Assembly: GCA_017454105.1 (NCBI GenBank)
Contig: JAFTDR010000204.1
Location: 1-64,000, forward strand
DNA: 64,000 nucleotides
Source of the DNA: Desulfovibrionaceae bacterium
GTDB lineage: Bacteria; Desulfobacterota; Desulfovibrionia; Desulfovibrionales; Desulfovibrionaceae
Direction: 5' to 3'
In this document: positions 27,079 through 36,770 of the stretch, one piece after another
How positions within the stretch are numbered: the first letter of the stretch is position 1
Layout of the letters: every line of letters starts with the position of its first letter
Notes under the pieces: generated by a model
What the model was told of the DNA's origin: nothing
Database searches by the model: none
What the model saw: only the letters and a program-made list of their open reading frames with translations
Position numbers and translations under genes: made by a program

Positions 27079-27774
27079 TCAGAGCTCCGTTGCGCCGGTT
27101 TTCTGGACTGTTCTGTGGGCATTGAGTTCGCGCTGAACGCGGTTTAAGAAATACCCGGCAAAATTCACAAGCAGGGTATCGATCTGGGAGAGCTTGCCCA
27201 TAAAGAGGTTGAAGCCAACAGTTGCGGGAATTGCGACACCAAGACCTATGGCTGTCGCAACCAGTGCCTCGGAAATACCGGGAGCGACTGTGGCAAGCGA
27301 GGCACTCTTAAGCAGGCCTATCGCGTGGAAGGAGTGCATGATGCCCCAGACTGTGCCGAAAAGACCGATAAAGGGGGCCGTATTTGATGTTGTCGCCAGA
27401 TAGGAGAGAGAGTTCTCAAGCCGCGCAACTTCGCTTGCGACCCCTTGTCGTAAGGCCCGCCGCACATTGTCGACAACAACATCCGATGAATTGCCCATTT
27501 CCTTTGAGCGGTTGAATTCAAGCACACCCTGGTGCGCCACATAGTACAGAGGAGAACTTGGATCGGCGCCGATCGACTGCACTGCGTCTCTCAGAGAACC
27601 AGACCTGTCAAAACGTTCAATGCCGGCCAAAGACTTGCGGTAGGCAGCCCCGAGCGAAAAAAACTTCGCGATCATCAGTCCCCAGCTCCCAATCGACATG
27701 CACAGAAGAATGCCAAGAACAATCTTGGACAGGAGCCCGGCCTGGCTGATCACCTGAAAAAAACTAAATTCCAT
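27079..27774 (-). CDS. tolQ: Tol-Pal proton channel subunit TolQ
   Basis: TolQ, an ExbB/MotA-type protein, forms the proton channel of the Tol motor. The 231-residue protein has a first helix near residues 15-35, a cytoplasmic loop, and two further helices near 130-190 with the family motif F-I-G-L-F-G-T-V-W-G-I-M and A-T-A-I-G-L-G-V-A-I-P. GGAG precedes the ATG at 27774. tolQ, tolR and tolA follow each other with almost no gaps, so they form one transcript. Confidence 0.95.
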   Translation of the reverse strand: MEFSFFQVISQAGLLSKIVLGILLCMSIGSWGLMIAKFFSLGAAYRKSLAGIERFDRSGSLRDAVQSIGADPSSPLYYVAHQGVLEFNRSKEMGNSSDVVVDNVRRALRQGVASEVARLENSLSYLATTSNTAPFIGLFGTVWGIMHSFHAIGLLKSASLATVAPGISEALVATAIGLGVAIPATVGFNLFMGKLSQIDTLLVNFAGYFLNRVQRELNAHRTVQKTGATEL

Positions 27775-27811
27775 ACAACGCTCCGTACGCACAAAACAGC
27801 ATGGCAGACTC

Positions 27812-29491
27812 CTACACGCTCCGAAGCAGAGGAACCACGATGGGATCGCGGTCTAAGACGCGCCGAAAGAAGCGGCGGACCGCCGAACGGATATTCTCCG
27901 CAAGCTGGGCGCTCTGCGCTCCTCCGAGCAGCTCCACTTCCTCAAGAACAATGCATTTCGCGTCCTCAAGAACGTAGTTGTACTCCTGCTCGAAAACAAA
28001 ACCCCGCGAGATAATCTCAGGTCCCTCGAGAATGCTGCCTGTCTCCTGGTCATAAATGATAACGACAATCACAAGCCCCTCGTCGCCAAGTATGCGGCGC
28101 TCGCGAAGGACTGTTTCCTCCACATCCCCGACTCCCTTGCCGTCCACAAGCGTGTACTCAAACGGAATTCTCTCCTCAAGGTGAAATCCCTCGAAACTCA
28201 CAGAATGCTCATCTGGGAAGAGGGTCAGCGGACAGCCGTCCTCAAGGATAATCACGTTTTTCCTGTCAAGACCATTCTGGCAGGCAAGCTCGGCGTGCTT
28301 GACAAGGTGTCTGTATTCACCGTGTATCGGCACAAAAAGCTTTGGCCTAATTGTGCGCAGAAGGGTAATAAGTTCCTCTTTGTGGGCGTGGCCCGAGGCG
28401 TGGATAGCATGGGCGCTCTCATAGATGACTTCAGCCCCAAGATGGTAGAGCGCATTGATGAGCCGGATAATGGCCCGCGTGTTCCCAGGGATCATCCGGG
28501 AACTCATAAGGACTGTGTCGCCGCATCGAACCGAAAGCTGCTTGTGCCCGCCAAAAGCCATGCGCGAAAGCGCCGAGAGCGGCTCTCCCTGGGCGCCGGT
28601 CACAATTAAGACAAGCTCCGTATCCGGCAGATCGGGAACGCCATTGTGGGCGTTATAATAATTGGGGGGAAATTTCACAAGACCGAGTTCGCGCGCAAGC
28701 TCAAGGTTTGTCGCAAGACTCCTGCCGCTCACAACAACGCTCCGCCCGTATTCGAGGGCAAGGTCAAAAACCTCTTGGATGCGCTGGATATGGCTTGAGA
28801 AGAGGGTGATAATAATGCGGCCACAGGCCTCGGAAAAGATCCTGCGCAGTGACTCCTTGACCTCCCGCTCACTTAACGAATGGCCCTCGCGCGTCACATT
28901 GGTCGAATCAGAGAGCAGAAGCCGCACGCCGGCTTTTGCAAAATCGGATAAAGCCGCCATATCCGTCCCTGTCCCTGAGAGGGGGCGCGCCTCGATCTTG
29001 AAATCGCCGCTATGGACAATGCGGCCGACAGGACTTTCAATGCATAGGGCATAGCCCTGGGGAATAGAGTGGCAGACTGGGATGCAGTGAAAGGTCAGGC
29101 CCGCAAGCTCACAGGTGTCATAGGGCATAAGAGATGTGAGTTCAGCACAGTCTAAGAGATTGTGATCCTGAAGCTTGTGCCGAACAAGGGCCAGGGTGAA
29201 GGGGGAGCCATAAATGCGCACGCCCCTGACCTTCGGCACAATCCAGGGCAGAGCGCCTATGTGATCCTCGTGGCCGTGGGTTAGGATAATGCCCCGCAAG
29301 CGGTCGCGCACCCCTTGGACGACCTGAAAATCGGGGATAATGACATCGACACCAACATGCTCGTCAGCGGGAAACATAAGGCCGCAGTCGATCATAACGA
29401 TCCCTAGGGCTGTCTCCCAAAGCTGACAATTGAGACCGATTTCTCCCAGACCACCGAGTGGCGTTATTCGTACAAATGGTTCTTTGGGCAT
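27812..29491 (-). CDS. rnj: Ribonuclease J
   Basis: RNase J is a metallo-beta-lactamase/beta-CASP enzyme with 5'-to-3' exo- and endoribonuclease activity. The 559-residue protein has the zinc-binding H-G-H-E-D-H-I-G-A near residue 72, the beta-CASP insertion (about 220-350), and the later H-A-S-G-H-A motif. Together with RNase Y it gives this organism a Gram-positive-style decay toolkit, although it is a Gram-negative-type cell. It lies four bases from tolC and 38 bp before tolQ, so it may share their transcript. Confidence 0.95.
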   Translation of the reverse strand: MPKEPFVRITPLGGLGEIGLNCQLWETALGIVMIDCGLMFPADEHVGVDVIIPDFQVVQGVRDRLRGIILTHGHEDHIGALPWIVPKVRGVRIYGSPFTLALVRHKLQDHNLLDCAELTSLMPYDTCELAGLTFHCIPVCHSIPQGYALCIESPVGRIVHSGDFKIEARPLSGTGTDMAALSDFAKAGVRLLLSDSTNVTREGHSLSEREVKESLRRIFSEACGRIIITLFSSHIQRIQEVFDLALEYGRSVVVSGRSLATNLELARELGLVKFPPNYYNAHNGVPDLPDTELVLIVTGAQGEPLSALSRMAFGGHKQLSVRCGDTVLMSSRMIPGNTRAIIRLINALYHLGAEVIYESAHAIHASGHAHKEELITLLRTIRPKLFVPIHGEYRHLVKHAELACQNGLDRKNVIILEDGCPLTLFPDEHSVSFEGFHLEERIPFEYTLVDGKGVGDVEETVLRERRILGDEGLVIVVIIYDQETGSILEGPEIISRGFVFEQEYNYVLEDAKCIVLEEVELLGGAQSAQLAENIRSAVRRFFRRVLDRDPIVVPLLRSV

Positions 29492-29494
29492 GTC

Positions 29495-30865
29495 TTACTC
29501 GTATAATATGCCGGGGTGTTCCTCGCCCATTGCTGTGTACAGCTGTGCAAGCGCTGTCAGATAATCGGCGTAGGCGCTGCTTAGAGAAAAACGGGCGGTC
29601 GTAAGCTTTGAGGATGTGTCTAGGACATCAAAGCCTGTTCCCACCTGCTCGCGATACCTTGCAAGCGCTGCGCGATAGGCCTCGTCTGCGCTGGCAACAC
29701 TTGCTTTCGCGGCGGAAATTCGCTTTTTCGCCTCGCGCAGCGCAAGGTATTTCGTCTTCAAATCATAGCCGACTTTGAGCCTAAGCTCATTTTCTTCGTA
29801 GCGCATACGCGTCACAAGCTCGCCGGCCTGCTTGTCAGCATAGTAGGTTGTCCCGAACTGGAAGACATCCCACGTTGCCCTCGCCCCGACTTCCCAGCTT
29901 GTGTAGCGCGAGCCGTTCTCTCCTTCGCGCTTCAAAAGAGGTGTGTTTCCGGCATTTGTCATATTGTAGTAGGCTTCGATATGCGGGTAATAGCCCGCCT
30001 GCACGCTTTTCTGATCCTTTCCGGCTATAGCGACAGATAAAGCCGCCATGCGCAGATCGGGACGGTTACGGTAGGCCCGCTCAAGACAGGTCTCCAGAGA
30101 GTCGGCAAAAGGCACGTAGCCTAAGGTTCCTTTGTAGGTGAGATGGGCATTTGCCGAAAGTCCCAAAAGTGTGTTTAGGCGCGCGGACTCCGTATCGCGG
30201 CTATGCTCAATCTGCAGAAGCAGACGCTCCGCCTCGCGGAAATCGACCTCAGCCTGCAGGACATCGAGTTTGGGCTTAAGCCCCGCAAGATAATAGCCAC
30301 GTGTGATTTCAAGCTGATCGCGCAGCCTATCCAGCGCTTCCCTCTGACTTTTGCAGTTCTCCTGAGATCGCAGAAGACTGATAAAACTTGTCTGTACAGA
30401 TTCTATAACCTGAAGCCTGGAATTTTTCAAAGCGAGAGCATTGCTCTCCTCCTCTAGAGCGGCCTTCTGATAGGCTGCCAAAAGGCGGAAGCCCTGGAAA
30501 ACCGGCTGCGATACCTCGAAACCAAGAGAATAGGAGCCGAGTTCTGGAGTCTTTGTCGGTGTGGGCTCGCTCTCCCGCTCCTGTTTCATCGCGGTGTACA
30601 CAATCCCAAGTTTCGGCCCAAACGCCCCGCGCGCGGCTTTGCGTCCCGCAGTGGCCGCGCGGGATGAGGCCGCCTGCGCACCTAATGTCGGATTCGCCTT
30701 TAAGGCAAAAAGCACGGCCTCACGCATGCTAACCGTGCTTTTAAGCGCAGCCCTTTTGGGTACGCGCTCAGAAGCAAGAAGTGCGACTGGCGAAAGAAGA
30801 GACAAAAAAAAGAGCAGCACAATACCATGCGCTCCAAACCATGCCAGAGAGAGTTCGAATTTCAT
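29495..30865 (-). CDS. TolC-family outer-membrane efflux protein
   Basis: The 456-residue protein has a signal peptide (hydrophobic core residues 14-30) and the tandem pairs of long helices and strands of TolC-type channels, with the repeat motif A-L-x-x-N-P-x-L near residue 55 and the related R-N-R-P-D-L-R-M near residue 265. Such channels serve tripartite drug pumps and type I secretion. No membrane fusion or pump gene is beside it. Its gene lies directly before rnj, an arrangement that also leads into the tol operon. Confidence 0.9.
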   Translation of the reverse strand: MKFELSLAWFGAHGIVLLFFLSLLSPVALLASERVPKRAALKSTVSMREAVLFALKANPTLGAQAASSRAATAGRKAARGAFGPKLGIVYTAMKQERESEPTPTKTPELGSYSLGFEVSQPVFQGFRLLAAYQKAALEEESNALALKNSRLQVIESVQTSFISLLRSQENCKSQREALDRLRDQLEITRGYYLAGLKPKLDVLQAEVDFREAERLLLQIEHSRDTESARLNTLLGLSANAHLTYKGTLGYVPFADSLETCLERAYRNRPDLRMAALSVAIAGKDQKSVQAGYYPHIEAYYNMTNAGNTPLLKREGENGSRYTSWEVGARATWDVFQFGTTYYADKQAGELVTRMRYEENELRLKVGYDLKTKYLALREAKKRISAAKASVASADEAYRAALARYREQVGTGFDVLDTSSKLTTARFSLSSAYADYLTALAQLYTAMGEEHPGILYE

Positions 30866-31022
30866 GGCAAAGTGTATGCAATACTTTTAGTTTTTTAGCA
30901 ACATATCAAAGGTGGTAGTTTGAAAAAAAATAGCCAAAAGCAGAAACGGACAAAGGACAAAAAAGCTGTTGTGTCCGGCGGAAGTCCTGTGATAGACTTT
31001 TGTTTGAGAGAAGGAGAATATC

Positions 31023-32636
31023 ATGGAGAACACCATCCCGGCGCGACTTGCCACATCATTTCTTGCGGACATAACAACGCATATGCCTGGCGGACTGGTT
31101 GTCTACCATGCCGATGCCGAAGAAAAAATTATCTATGTGAACGAGGGCACCTTACACATCTACGGCTGCGAGACAAAAGAGGCCTTTCTCTCTCTTGTCG
31201 GCGGCTCTTTTCGCGGCATGGTCTATCCTGAAGACTTGGAGGTGGTCGAGCAGACGATCAGAATGCAAATCGAGAGCAATACAGACGATCAGGTCTCCTA
31301 CCGCATACGGCGTGCCGACGGTCAAATGCGCTGGGTGCAGGATTATGGACACTTTGTCGCGACCAAGGAGTACGGTGACCTGTTCTATGTGTTCATCTAC
31401 GACATAACCGACGTGAAACTCGCAGAAAAGGAAGCGCACAGAGCAGCCGAGGAACTCGCGAACGCGAAGAACCTGAACAAGGCAAAGAACGCCTTTATTT
31501 TCAATCTCTCCCACGACATCCGCACGCCGATGAACGCCATTTTAGGCTATATCGATCTGGCAAGACGCCACAAAAACGAAGCGGCCGCAGTCGAGGAGCA
31601 TCTGGAAAAAGCAAACAGAGCGGGCATTCATATGCTAACCCTCATCGACGAGCTTCTTGAGCTTGCCGAAGTGGACGCAGCCCAGGCGAAACTTAAGCCA
31701 AGCGAAAACGTTCTTGCAAAAATCGTCCAGGACGCGGTCATGCTTGTTGAGCCGAAAATGCGCTCAAAGTCCATCACCCAAGTCTCTGACCTTGCAGCGG
31801 GCGAAGAGACAGTCATGGTCGACCCAACCTGCCTCCACCGTGTCCTCTCCCACATTCTGTCGAATGCAATCAAATTCACCCCTGATGGCGGCAGAATAAC
31901 AACGACAATCACACGGGGCGAGATTTCGGAGACAGGCTATGCGCGCTTTGCCGTAAGCATTCAAGACACAGGCATCGGCATGAGCGAAGAATTCCAGAAA
32001 AAAGCCTTTGATGCATTTGAGCGCGAAGCGACCTCAACGGAAAGCGGTCATTTCGGCACAGGCATTGGGCTAACTGTTAGCCGGCGCATCGTCGAAATGA
32101 TGGGCGGCTCAATTGAGGTCTCAAGTGTCAAGGATAAGGGCTCAACCTTTACCATCGCCCTGCCCCTCAAGATTTGCGATAAAAACGTGCAGGAAGAAAA
32201 AGCAGAGGTGAGTACGGAAGACGCGCAAGAAAAAACGCAGCGCCGCATTCTTGTCGTCGAAGATATTGAACTCAACCGTATGCTCGCAGAGACTGTTCTC
32301 ACAGAATCCGGCTTTCTTGTGGACTCGGTCCCTGACGGCTGTGATGCAGTCGACACGGTTCTTGCAAAACCCGCAGGCTACTACGATGCCATTCTTATGG
32401 ACATCCAGATGCCTATCATGAATGGCTACGAGGCGACCAAGGCCATACGGGCCCAGAGCCGCAAGGATTTAAAAAAGCTGCCCATTATCGCCCTAAGTGC
32501 CAACGCAAGGCCTGAAGACACAGAAGCCTCCTACGCAAGCGGTATGAACGCCCATGTGGCCAAACCCTTTGACGTCGAAGGCCTGGTCAACACGCTCTAC
32601 AAGTACATGCACACAGACGACAGCAAAAAGTCTTGA
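31023..32636 (+). CDS. Soluble PAS hybrid sensor histidine kinase
   Basis: The 537-residue protein contains a PAS domain (about residues 15-135), a HisKA dimerisation domain with phospho-acceptor histidine in N-L-S-H-D-I-R-T-P at residue 164, a catalytic ATPase domain with N-A-I-K-F-T and G-T-G-I-G-L (about 215-380), and a C-terminal receiver with acceptor aspartate in L-M-D-I-Q-M-P near residue 459. There is no signal peptide or membrane helix, so the sensor is cytoplasmic. AGAAGGAG precedes the ATG by seven bases. No response regulator or output gene is next to it. Its stop codon lies inside the promoter of the SRP RNA gene. Confidence 0.92.
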   Translation: MENTIPARLATSFLADITTHMPGGLVVYHADAEEKIIYVNEGTLHIYGCETKEAFLSLVGGSFRGMVYPEDLEVVEQTIRMQIESNTDDQVSYRIRRADGQMRWVQDYGHFVATKEYGDLFYVFIYDITDVKLAEKEAHRAAEELANAKNLNKAKNAFIFNLSHDIRTPMNAILGYIDLARRHKNEAAAVEEHLEKANRAGIHMLTLIDELLELAEVDAAQAKLKPSENVLAKIVQDAVMLVEPKMRSKSITQVSDLAAGEETVMVDPTCLHRVLSHILSNAIKFTPDGGRITTTITRGEISETGYARFAVSIQDTGIGMSEEFQKKAFDAFEREATSTESGHFGTGIGLTVSRRIVEMMGGSIEVSSVKDKGSTFTIALPLKICDKNVQEEKAEVSTEDAQEKTQRRILVVEDIELNRMLAETVLTESGFLVDSVPDGCDAVDTVLAKPAGYYDAILMDIQMPIMNGYEATKAIRAQSRKDLKKLPIIALSANARPEDTEASYASGMNAHVAKPFDVEGLVNTLYKYMHTDDSKKS

Positions 32637-32661
32637 CAAAAAATACGAGTTTCCGTACACT
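32633..32661 (+). promoter_or_regulatory. Sigma-70 promoter of the SRP RNA gene
   Basis: TTGACA at 32633-32638 is followed after exactly 17 bases by TACACT at 32656-32661, and the RNA begins about seven bases on. The TGA stop of the kinase gene (32634-32636) is part of the -35 element. Confidence 0.85.
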
Positions 32662-32668
32662 TTGTTTT

Positions 32669-32751
32669 GGGTCGGATGGCGGAGTCGCTGGGAACCCCGT
32701 CAGGTCTGAAAGGAAGCAGCGGTACCAGTTGGCTTCGGGTGTCCGACCTTC
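32669..32751 (+). ncRNA. ffs: Signal recognition particle RNA (4.5S, small bacterial type)
   Basis: The RNA of the signal recognition particle guides nascent membrane proteins to the translocase. The segment has the universal SRP core GTCAGGTCTGAAAGGAAGCA and closing stem GGTCGGA/TCCGACC. Length about 83 bases fits the small bacterial type without an Alu domain. A strong promoter lies at 32633-32661 and a long terminator at 32752-32790. Confidence 0.95.
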
Positions 32752-32790
32752 AAGAAAACGCGATTTTGCGATCGCGTTTTCTTTTTTTTT
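32752..32790 (+). terminator. Terminator of SRP RNA gene
   Basis: AAGAAAACGCGA and TCGCGTTTTCTT form a 12-bp stem with an eight-base loop, followed by a run of T to 32790. Confidence 0.92.
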
Positions 32791-32810
32791 GCTCTCTCGG
32801 CTCTAATCTG

Positions 32811-33797
32811 TCAGCGGTATTCCTCTGGGCAGGCGCAGCGCGGGGGGAAATCCCCGCTCAGCACATCCTCTGCGATCCCATTGCCCGGCGAAAGCGAGGG
32901 AGCCTTAAGCAGAGTTTCTGAAATAGCCACCATAGCCGGCTCCCACGGAAGAATATCGTAGATCTCTCCTGTGATATCGAGGACTATCTGCTCAATCTCC
33001 CCTCCGTCATGCACAAGATAGAGGGCCATGCCCCCGCCCTCGCTTTTGTGGCGGGGACAGGAGCCGCCAAGGACCCACATGTCGCTTAGTCTGAGCGCAC
33101 CCCGTACAAAATGCGTGTCCGTCACATGGATGCACTCAGAAAGCCTAAGTGAATAGTCGCGCTCCCGCACAAAGTGCAGAAAATCGCCGGAGGCAGACGA
33201 GCAGCAGAAAATATCATCCCTAAAGCGAGTGAGCGAGTGTGGGCAGGCGATGCCCGAGGCGGCAATGCGGGCGATTGTTGTCTCATGCTCGCGCGAAAGA
33301 TAAAAAAGCGTGCCGAGCTTCCATCTAGCCCAGGGCAAGTTTTTTTTCTTGAGTCGCGAAAACGGCTGATGGCTAAAGGCTGAGACAAGAAAACCGTCTG
33401 CAAAAGGCAGCATGTCGTTTACATGGATTGCGTCAAGGGGGACGGCCTCGCCCCACTCCTCAATCGGCGAGAGCGCCAGGGGAAAAAGGCTGCCATCAAA
33501 GAGGAGGACACGGGAATTGCCCGTATCGGCCACAGCAAAGAGTCCGTCGTCTATGCGGTGTATGCTGTGGGCATAATTTGGGTAGGGGCCGGGTAGGGCC
33601 ACAAAAGAGAGTCCCTTCCCGTCTATGCGTGTAAGCTGTCTATCGGAAGCAGCCCAGAGGGCCTCTCCGTCATAGCAGACACCGCAGGCGCGCAGGACAT
33701 TTGCCGGACAAAACCAAAACGGCACTCTTCGCTCAAGGTCAAAGCCGATGAGCGAGACTCGCGTATTCACACAGCTTATGCAGAGACGGCTTGACAT
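32811..33797 (-). CDS. Predicted beta-propeller protein of unknown function
   Basis: The 328-residue protein has repeated short strands typical of beta-propellers (for example L-W-A-A-S-D-R-Q-L-T, L-F-A-V-A-D-T-G-N-S-R-V), resembling the NHL or TIGR03032-like groups, and is rich in cysteine and histidine for its size. No signal peptide or membrane helix is seen. The ATG at 33797 is chosen because GAGG lies before it and the extension upstream is not protein-like. It stands between the SRP RNA gene and leuB and is read leftward. I cannot assign a function. Confidence 0.65.
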   Translation of the reverse strand: MSSRLCISCVNTRVSLIGFDLERRVPFWFCPANVLRACGVCYDGEALWAASDRQLTRIDGKGLSFVALPGPYPNYAHSIHRIDDGLFAVADTGNSRVLLFDGSLFPLALSPIEEWGEAVPLDAIHVNDMLPFADGFLVSAFSHQPFSRLKKKNLPWARWKLGTLFYLSREHETTIARIAASGIACPHSLTRFRDDIFCCSSASGDFLHFVRERDYSLRLSECIHVTDTHFVRGALRLSDMWVLGGSCPRHKSEGGGMALYLVHDGGEIEQIVLDITGEIYDILPWEPAMVAISETLLKAPSLSPGNGIAEDVLSGDFPPRCACPEEYR

Positions 33798-33895
33798 ACA
33801 GACCTCACAAAGACAGGCCGACAACGGATGCGTTGTCAGCCTGTTTTTTTTGTGTCTCACAGTCACGGAACACTCTGGCCGCTTAGGATCCTAAA

Positions 33896-34975
33896 TCAGG
33901 CTCCGATGCGTTCGCACACAAGCTGGCCCATTTCCCGGCAGCCAACCTTCTTCTTGCCTTGCTCCATAATGTCCGCCGTGCGGTAGCCGTCCTCAAGTGT
34001 CTTGTGAACAGCAGCCTCAATCGCGCTTGCCTCCTCTGGCATGCCAAGTCCAAGCCTAAGCAGAAGAGCAGCCGAAAGAATGGTCGCAAGCGGGTTTGCG
34101 CAGTCCTTGCCCGCTATGTCCGGCGCTGAGCCGTGTACCGGCTCAAAGAGCCCAGGACCCTTGTCCGAGAGCGAGGCTGAGGGAAGCATGCCAAGGGAGC
34201 CTGTGAGTACAGAGGCCTCATCGGACAGAATGTCGCCAAAAATATTGCCTGTCAGAATGACATCGAACTGCGAGGGATTGCGCACAAGCTGCATGGCGGC
34301 ATTGTCCACATAGAGATGCTCAAGAGCAACATCGGGATAGGAGGCAGCGACTTCCGTCACAACCTCTCGCCACAGCCGCGAGGTCTCAAGCACATTGCTC
34401 TTGTCGACAGATGTGACGCGTTTTCTGCGGACACGGGCCGTCTTAAAGGCGACATGGGCGATGCGGCGAATCTCGTCCTCATCGTAGATCATTGTATTAA
34501 AACCAACACGCTTCCCATCCCGCTCAGTAAGCCCGCGCGGCTCGCCAAAATAGATGTCTCCAGTCAGTTCCCGCACAACTATCAAGTCAAGCCCAGCTTC
34601 TGCAATGTCAGGTCGAAGGAGACAGGCGTGAGAGAGTTCAGGGAAAAGCGTTGCCGGGCGGAGATTGGCAAAAAGGCCGAGCCCTTTGCGTATGGCGAGA
34701 AGCCCGCGCTCAGGTCGAACTTTGGGATCAAGGGCGTCCCATTTCGGCCCACCCACAGCAGCGAGAAAGACGGCGTCCGAGTCTTGGCAAATTTTCAAAG
34801 TCTCGTCTGGGAGGGGGACGCCTGTTCTATCAATTGCGTCGCCACCGATGAGCGCTGTCATGCAACGGGCAGTATGCCCGCCTAGGGCTAAAGCGCGCTC
34901 AAGAGCGGCCCTGCCCTGGGCTAAAATTTCTGGACCTATGCCGTCACCAGGCAAAAGACAGATCGTTTTTTCCAT
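33896..34975 (-). CDS. leuB: 3-isopropylmalate dehydrogenase
   Basis: LeuB oxidises and decarboxylates 3-isopropylmalate with NAD+ to give 2-ketoisocaproate, the last dedicated step before leucine. The 359-residue protein shows [10 protein letters not shown] near residue 7, the substrate-binding R-P, and V-D-K-S-N-V-L near residue 200 and the C-terminal G-S-A-P-D-I-A-G near residue 286. GAGGAAG precedes the ATG. It is the last gene of the psd-pssA-leuA-leuC-leuD-leuB run. Confidence 0.96.
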   Translation of the reverse strand: MEKTICLLPGDGIGPEILAQGRAALERALALGGHTARCMTALIGGDAIDRTGVPLPDETLKICQDSDAVFLAAVGGPKWDALDPKVRPERGLLAIRKGLGLFANLRPATLFPELSHACLLRPDIAEAGLDLIVVRELTGDIYFGEPRGLTERDGKRVGFNTMIYDEDEIRRIAHVAFKTARVRRKRVTSVDKSNVLETSRLWREVVTEVAASYPDVALEHLYVDNAAMQLVRNPSQFDVILTGNIFGDILSDEASVLTGSLGMLPSASLSDKGPGLFEPVHGSAPDIAGKDCANPLATILSAALLLRLGLGMPEEASAIEAAVHKTLEDGYRTADIMEQGKKKVGCREMGQLVCERIGA

Positions 34976-34991
34976 TGTGCTTCCTCGCGGC

Positions 34992-35492
34992 CTACTTTCC
35001 GCTTCCTAGCCTTTCCTGCACATAGCCGACAAGCCCACCTGCCCGCACAATGCGCTCCATGGACGGGGGCAGTGGGGGACAGGTCACCTGATAGCCTGTT
35101 GTGACATTGGTGATTGCGCCGCAATCGGTGTCAACCGACACAGTGTCGCCCTCGCTAAAAGCTGAAACCGCATCGCCTATTTCAAAGAGAGGGAGGCCCA
35201 TGTTGAAGGCATTTCTATAGAAGATGCGCGCAAACGAGTGCCCTATGACAAGGGGTATGCCTGCGCCAAGAACCGCGAGAGGGGCGTGTTCCCGCGAGGA
35301 GCCACAGCCAAAGTTTCTGCCGGCAACAAGAATGTCCCCTTTCTTGACACGCGCAACCCAGTCTGGCTCAATACCCGACATGCAGTGTTTGCCGAGTGTT
35401 TCGGGATCCCCTGTCACCAAAAAGCGCGCAGGAATGATGGCATCTGTATCAATGTGTTCCCCAACCGTATGCACAGTTCCCGTGTACAACAT
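34992..35492 (-). CDS. leuD: 3-isopropylmalate dehydratase small subunit
   Basis: LeuD is the swivelling domain of isopropylmalate isomerase. The 166-residue size and the motifs D-T-D-A-I-I-P-A near residue 15, [10 protein letters not shown] near residue 61 and N-A-F-N-M-G-L-P mark the archaeal/anaerobe-type small subunit that pairs with the ~420-residue LeuC. AGGGGG precedes its ATG. It starts nine bases after leuC. Confidence 0.95.
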   Translation of the reverse strand: MLYTGTVHTVGEHIDTDAIIPARFLVTGDPETLGKHCMSGIEPDWVARVKKGDILVAGRNFGCGSSREHAPLAVLGAGIPLVIGHSFARIFYRNAFNMGLPLFEIGDAVSAFSEGDTVSVDTDCGAITNVTTGYQVTCPPLPPSMERIVRAGGLVGYVQERLGSGK

Positions 35493-35501
35493 GCCTTCCC
35501 C

Positions 35502-36761
35502 CTAGAGAGCGGCCGGACCGGCGACGACACCGGCCACTGCACTTGCTGCCGCAACGAGCGGGCTCGCCAGATAGACTTCGGACGAAAGACTGCCCATGCG
35601 GCCTTTGAAATTGCGGTTGCTCGTTGAGACCGCGCGCTCGCCATCTCCGAGTATGCCCATGTGCCCGCCAAGGCAGGGCCCGCAGGTACACGGACCGACA
35701 ATGCAGCCGGCATCCATGAAAATTTCGATCAGCCCCTCTTTCAGGCTCTCCTTCCAGACAGTGGGCGTCGAGGGAAGAACAATGCAGCGGACTTTGGGAT
35801 GCACTTTTCTGCCGCGCAGAATCTTGGCCGCATCCCGCATGTCGCTTATACGCCCATTGGTACAGGATCCGATCACAACCTGCTCTATAGGCAAATCTTT
35901 GATGGCCGAGACTGGTTGCACATTGCCCGGCAGATGCGGACAGGCGACCAAGGGCTCAAGATTGCTCACATCAAAGTCGACAGTCTTCTCGTACTGGCAG
36001 TTAGGATCCGCAGCAAAGGGTTCAGCCGCCCGTCCTCCATGCTCTGCGCAATACTTGGCTGTCTCTGCGTCGCAGGCAAAAAGACCAGCCTTAGCGCCCG
36101 CCTCAATGGCCATATTCGCCATTGTAAGACGCCCTTCGACAGGAAGCGCGTCAATGACCGGTCCTCCGAACTCAAGCGCTTTATAGAGAGCGCCGTCAAC
36201 GCCGATCGTGCCTATGAGCTGCAAGATCAGATCCTTTGCCCGCAGATCCCTTGGAAGGGTCCCCTTGTACTCGACGCGTATCGTCGGCGGCACCTTAAGC
36301 CAGGTCTCACCAAGGGCCATAGCGGCCGCAATGTCAGTTGAGCCCATGCCAGTCGCAAAAGCGGAAATTCCGCCGTATGTACAGGTATGGCTGTCTGCGC
36401 CAACAACTAGATCCCCTGGACCAACTAAGCCCTGCTCAGGGAGAAGAGTGTGTTCGACACCGCAGTCGCCGCCCTCGTAATAATGGCGTATGCCCTGATC
36501 ATGCGCAAAGGCCCGGCTGATTAAGACTTGATTTGCCGAATCAATATCTTTTTGCGGGGTGAAATGGTCCATGACCAAGAATATGCGCTCAGGATCAAAG
36601 ACTTTTGTGGCTCCCATGCCCTTGAAGGACTTGATGGCCAAGGGCCCTGTGATATCGTTCGCCAAAACGGCCGAGACGCGGCAGGAGAGGATCTGTCCGT
36701 CCTGCGTAATCTCTTCGTCGGTATGGCGCTGCAAAAGTTTCTGCGCAAGCGTTTTTTGCAT
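35502..36761 (-). CDS. leuC: 3-isopropylmalate dehydratase large subunit
   Basis: LeuC carries the [4Fe-4S] cluster of the isomerase and interconverts 2- and 3-isopropylmalate. The 419-residue protein belongs to the shorter anaerobe/archaeal type. Cluster ligands are visible in G-S-C-T-N-G-R near residue 296 and C-G-P-C-L-G-G-H near residue 359, and A-D-S-H-T-C-T-Y-G near residue 124. AAGGAG is in front of the ATG. It follows leuA by nine bases. Confidence 0.96.
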   Translation of the reverse strand: MQKTLAQKLLQRHTDEEITQDGQILSCRVSAVLANDITGPLAIKSFKGMGATKVFDPERIFLVMDHFTPQKDIDSANQVLISRAFAHDQGIRHYYEGGDCGVEHTLLPEQGLVGPGDLVVGADSHTCTYGGISAFATGMGSTDIAAAMALGETWLKVPPTIRVEYKGTLPRDLRAKDLILQLIGTIGVDGALYKALEFGGPVIDALPVEGRLTMANMAIEAGAKAGLFACDAETAKYCAEHGGRAAEPFAADPNCQYEKTVDFDVSNLEPLVACPHLPGNVQPVSAIKDLPIEQVVIGSCTNGRISDMRDAAKILRGRKVHPKVRCIVLPSTPTVWKESLKEGLIEIFMDAGCIVGPCTCGPCLGGHMGILGDGERAVSTSNRNFKGRMGSLSSEVYLASPLVAAASAVAGVVAGPAAL

Positions 36762-36770
36762 GAATGCTCC

